Assembly (NCBI GenBank): GCA_030612765.1 | Contig: JAUWNG010000008.1 | Span: forward strand, 1 to 53,687 | DNA length: 53,687 bases | From: Planctomycetota bacterium | GTDB lineage: Bacteria; Planctomycetota; Planctomycetia; Pirellulales; Thermoguttaceae | Direction of reading: 5' to 3' | Shown: piece after piece, positions 52,099 through 53,687 of the stretch | How positions within the stretch are numbered: position 1 is the first letter of the stretch | Layout: every line of letters begins with the position of its first letter | Made by a program: the position numbers and the translations under genes | Notes under the pieces: generated by a model | What the model was told of the DNA's origin: nothing | Seen by the model: only the letters and a program-made list of their open reading frames with translations | Databases searched by the model: none

Positions 52099-53466
52099 TT
52101 ACGGCCTCAGCATCGGCACGCCCACCACGGCCATGCCGAACTTCTGCGTCAGTTGCTCGGGCGTGACGCCGTAGGACTTCTTCAGCGCGTCCTCCCATTT
52201 CTCGCCCGACTTGATGCCGTCGATCATCGCGCGGAAGGCCTTCGGGTTTGAGCGGAGCATGAAATCGACCATTGCCGTGGCGATTCCGTATTGATTGGCG
52301 GCGATGTGGCTGGCGGTGAAGAAGTCGCCGCCGAGGGTGCCGGTCCTGCGCATTTGTTTGAGGGCGCGTTTTACCTTGCGCTTGACGCCCTTGTCTTTCT
52401 GGACGACGGTCATGGAGACCCATTCGGCGATTCCCTCGTTGAACCAGTTGGGGACCACTTGCGGCGACTTGTAGCGATGGATAAATCCGTGGGTCGTCTC
52501 GTGAACGATCACGGCGGCGAAATAGTAGGGGTCTTTGCCGCAGTGGCAACTGATGACCACCTCGCCCGTGGAGACCTGATGGGCAAGCCCTTGCGCGGCC
52601 TGATGGTTCACCTGATGATTGAAAAACGCCTTCTCGAACTCGGCAAAGTGCTCGCCGTGAACGAAGGCGATAACGGGCACCTTGCCGCCCAGCCATACGC
52701 CGTCCTTGTTCTTTACCCCGAACGCCTTGCACAACTGCTCGTGCATTTGGTCGAGGCAAGACGTGTAGAGCGAGGCCACTTGCGGGGGCAGGTCGCTGAG
52801 GAACAGATAATACCGCGTCTCGTAAAGACGCATGTTCAGCGGGGCGAACTTCTCCGCGATTTTGGCGACGTATGCTTTTCCTTTCGCCAACGCCTTTTCC
52901 TGCTGCTCGTCGGTCAACTCAGGCCAGAGCCAGACGCCGGTCTTATCGAAAAACTCTTTTCGCTTCTGTTTGTTCCGCTTGCGTCGTGCATCCTCGTCGT
53001 TGTCAGAGCCGGTCTTTCGCGCCGCGCCCGGCTTGGCCTTCCGGCCGGGGCGCGGTTTACGCGAGGCGAACGGCCCCTTTTTCGACTCGGCCGCCCGGCG
53101 TATCTCGGCTAGCTTTTGCTCGTCCGGGGGCGCGAGACATTTCGACTTCTCCTCGAAGACGAGAAGCTCCTTGCCGTCGGGGGCCGTTATCCGTTTGACG
53201 GCCGAAGCGCCCAGGGTCGGCCGCGAGCCGGTCGCCGGATCGAGGATTCTCAACCGGGAGATTGTGTCCGGGATATTCCCGGTCACGACTTTCTCGACGA
53301 CCATGTTCTTCAAGGTTTTGCCCGAGCGGAGTTGGACGATTACGGTTTTTCCGATCAGGGGATGCTCTTGCGACTTGGTGTCTTCCGAGCCGACGGCGTG
53401 AAGCGACGCCGCGCCGAACAACACGAGCAACACTAACGTAGACAATGGAGATGATCGACTGGACAT
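52099..53466 (-). CDS. Secreted HExxH metallopeptidase-like protein (DUF1570-type)
   Basis: The 455-residue protein starts with a signal peptide (STLVLLVLFGAASLHAVG). The first domain (LIGKTVIVQLRSGKTLKNMV) looks like a small beta module, followed by a Lys/Arg-rich linker (about 125-170). The C-terminal domain carries VHETTHGFIHRY (H322, E323, H326) and WFNEGIAEW (E344), the gluzincin zinc site of DUF1570-type planctomycete peptidase-like proteins. Substrates are unknown. The start is ATG 53466. A half palindromic repeat lies at its 3' end. The active-site residues appear complete. Confidence 0.8.
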   Translation of the reverse strand: MSSRSSPLSTLVLLVLFGAASLHAVGSEDTKSQEHPLIGKTVIVQLRSGKTLKNMVVEKVVTGNIPDTISRLRILDPATGSRPTLGASAVKRITAPDGKELLVFEEKSKCLAPPDEQKLAEIRRAAESKKGPFASRKPRPGRKAKPGAARKTGSDNDEDARRKRNKQKRKEFFDKTGVWLWPELTDEQQEKALAKGKAYVAKIAEKFAPLNMRLYETRYYLFLSDLPPQVASLYTSCLDQMHEQLCKAFGVKNKDGVWLGGKVPVIAFVHGEHFAEFEKAFFNHQVNHQAAQGLAHQVSTGEVVISCHCGKDPYYFAAVIVHETTHGFIHRYKSPQVVPNWFNEGIAEWVSMTVVQKDKGVKRKVKRALKQMRRTGTLGGDFFTASHIAANQYGIATAMVDFMLRSNPKAFRAMIDGIKSGEKWEDALKKSYGVTPEQLTQKFGMAVVGVPMLRP

Positions 53467-53624
53467 GAAACTGTTTTATCGGGTTGAAAAAAACGGCGAG
53501 GCAAGCGGCGGGGTTGTCGGCGGCGGAGAACGCGCGATGTTGCCGCCGTATTAGCGGAATTATATCCCCTTTCGGTCGGCATGGCAAGCGACCGGGGACG
53601 GTGTGTGCGGCCAGATTTTCCGGT

Positions 53625-53687
53625 AGGTTCGGTCATTCTGAGCGCAGCGAAGAATCTCGCCGACGCTGCCGGAAAAGCGAGATTCTT
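53625..53687. repeat. Start of a dispersed inverted repeat, cut by the window end
   Basis: TCATTCTGAGCGCAGCGAAG with AATCTCG is followed at the window edge by the inverted GCGAGATTCTT. It is a further palindromic repeat type and only part of it is visible. Confidence 0.65.

Overview
The window looks like a chromosomal segment of a planctomycete, probably of the Pirellulales/Thermoguttaceae type. This is inferred from gene content, not from a marker gene. The clues are a DUF1559 (H-X9-DG) protein end followed by a small lipoprotein, many secreted proteins of planctomycete type, two CsrA proteins, futalosine-pathway menaquinone synthesis (MqnD), a DRG-like GTPase, a HEAT-repeat secreted protein and a high-GC genome full of small palindromic repeats.

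Layout. 1-7.2 kb: end of a DUF1559 protein, a lipoprotein with a heptamer array at its 5' end, a secreted GH38 alpha-mannosidase, a basic secreted CARDB/IPT-like protein (minus strand) and a charged hypothetical protein. 7.2-14.3 kb: a small protein/nucleotidyltransferase pair, mfd, a SurA-like peptidyl-prolyl isomerase and a csrA-mqnD pair. 14.3-18.5 kb (minus): Fic protein, thioredoxin-fold protein, DUF433/DUF5615 toxin-antitoxin pair, tatD and a helical hypothetical protein. 18.5-30 kb (minus): a respiratory complex I cluster read nuoI-A-C-D-H-J-K-L-M-N. It lacks nuoB and nuoEFG; nuoB stands alone at 50.9 kb. 30-32.5 kb: second csrA, tRNA-Glu, an antitoxin with a truncated RelE/YoeB-like toxin, and an antitoxin/PIN-toxin pair. 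32.4-38 kb: polX, a DRG/TGS GTPase, an OFA-type MFS transporter and a REP-associated (RAYT/IS200-like) transposase flanked by palindromes. 38-46.3 kb: a large secreted hypothetical protein with a coupled putative molybdenum carrier, an SDR, a secreted CxxxCH protein and recQ. 46.6-53.7 kb: secreted HEAT protein, ftsH, nuoB, hicB with a nonsense-interrupted hicA, and a secreted HExxH metallopeptidase-like protein.

The most striking signal is not one gene but the repeats. At least five families of short palindromic elements and several 7-bp tandem arrays lie between genes and also inside genes, kept in frame. A 132-bp element (exactly 44 codons) sits inside nuoA between membrane helices 2 and 3. 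A 61-bp element adds about 20 residues to Mfd. Repeat-derived sequence forms the C-termini of NuoH, NuoM and NuoJ, an internal stretch of NuoJ and the N-terminus of TatD. RecQ carries three separate repeat-derived insertions. This resembles the Rickettsia palindromic elements that insert in frame into protein genes, but here several unrelated families do it in one 53-kb stretch. A heptamer array in the lipoprotein gene puts its start codon one unit out of frame, as in phase variation.

All calls come from reading the sequence. No database search, alignment or structure prediction was run.
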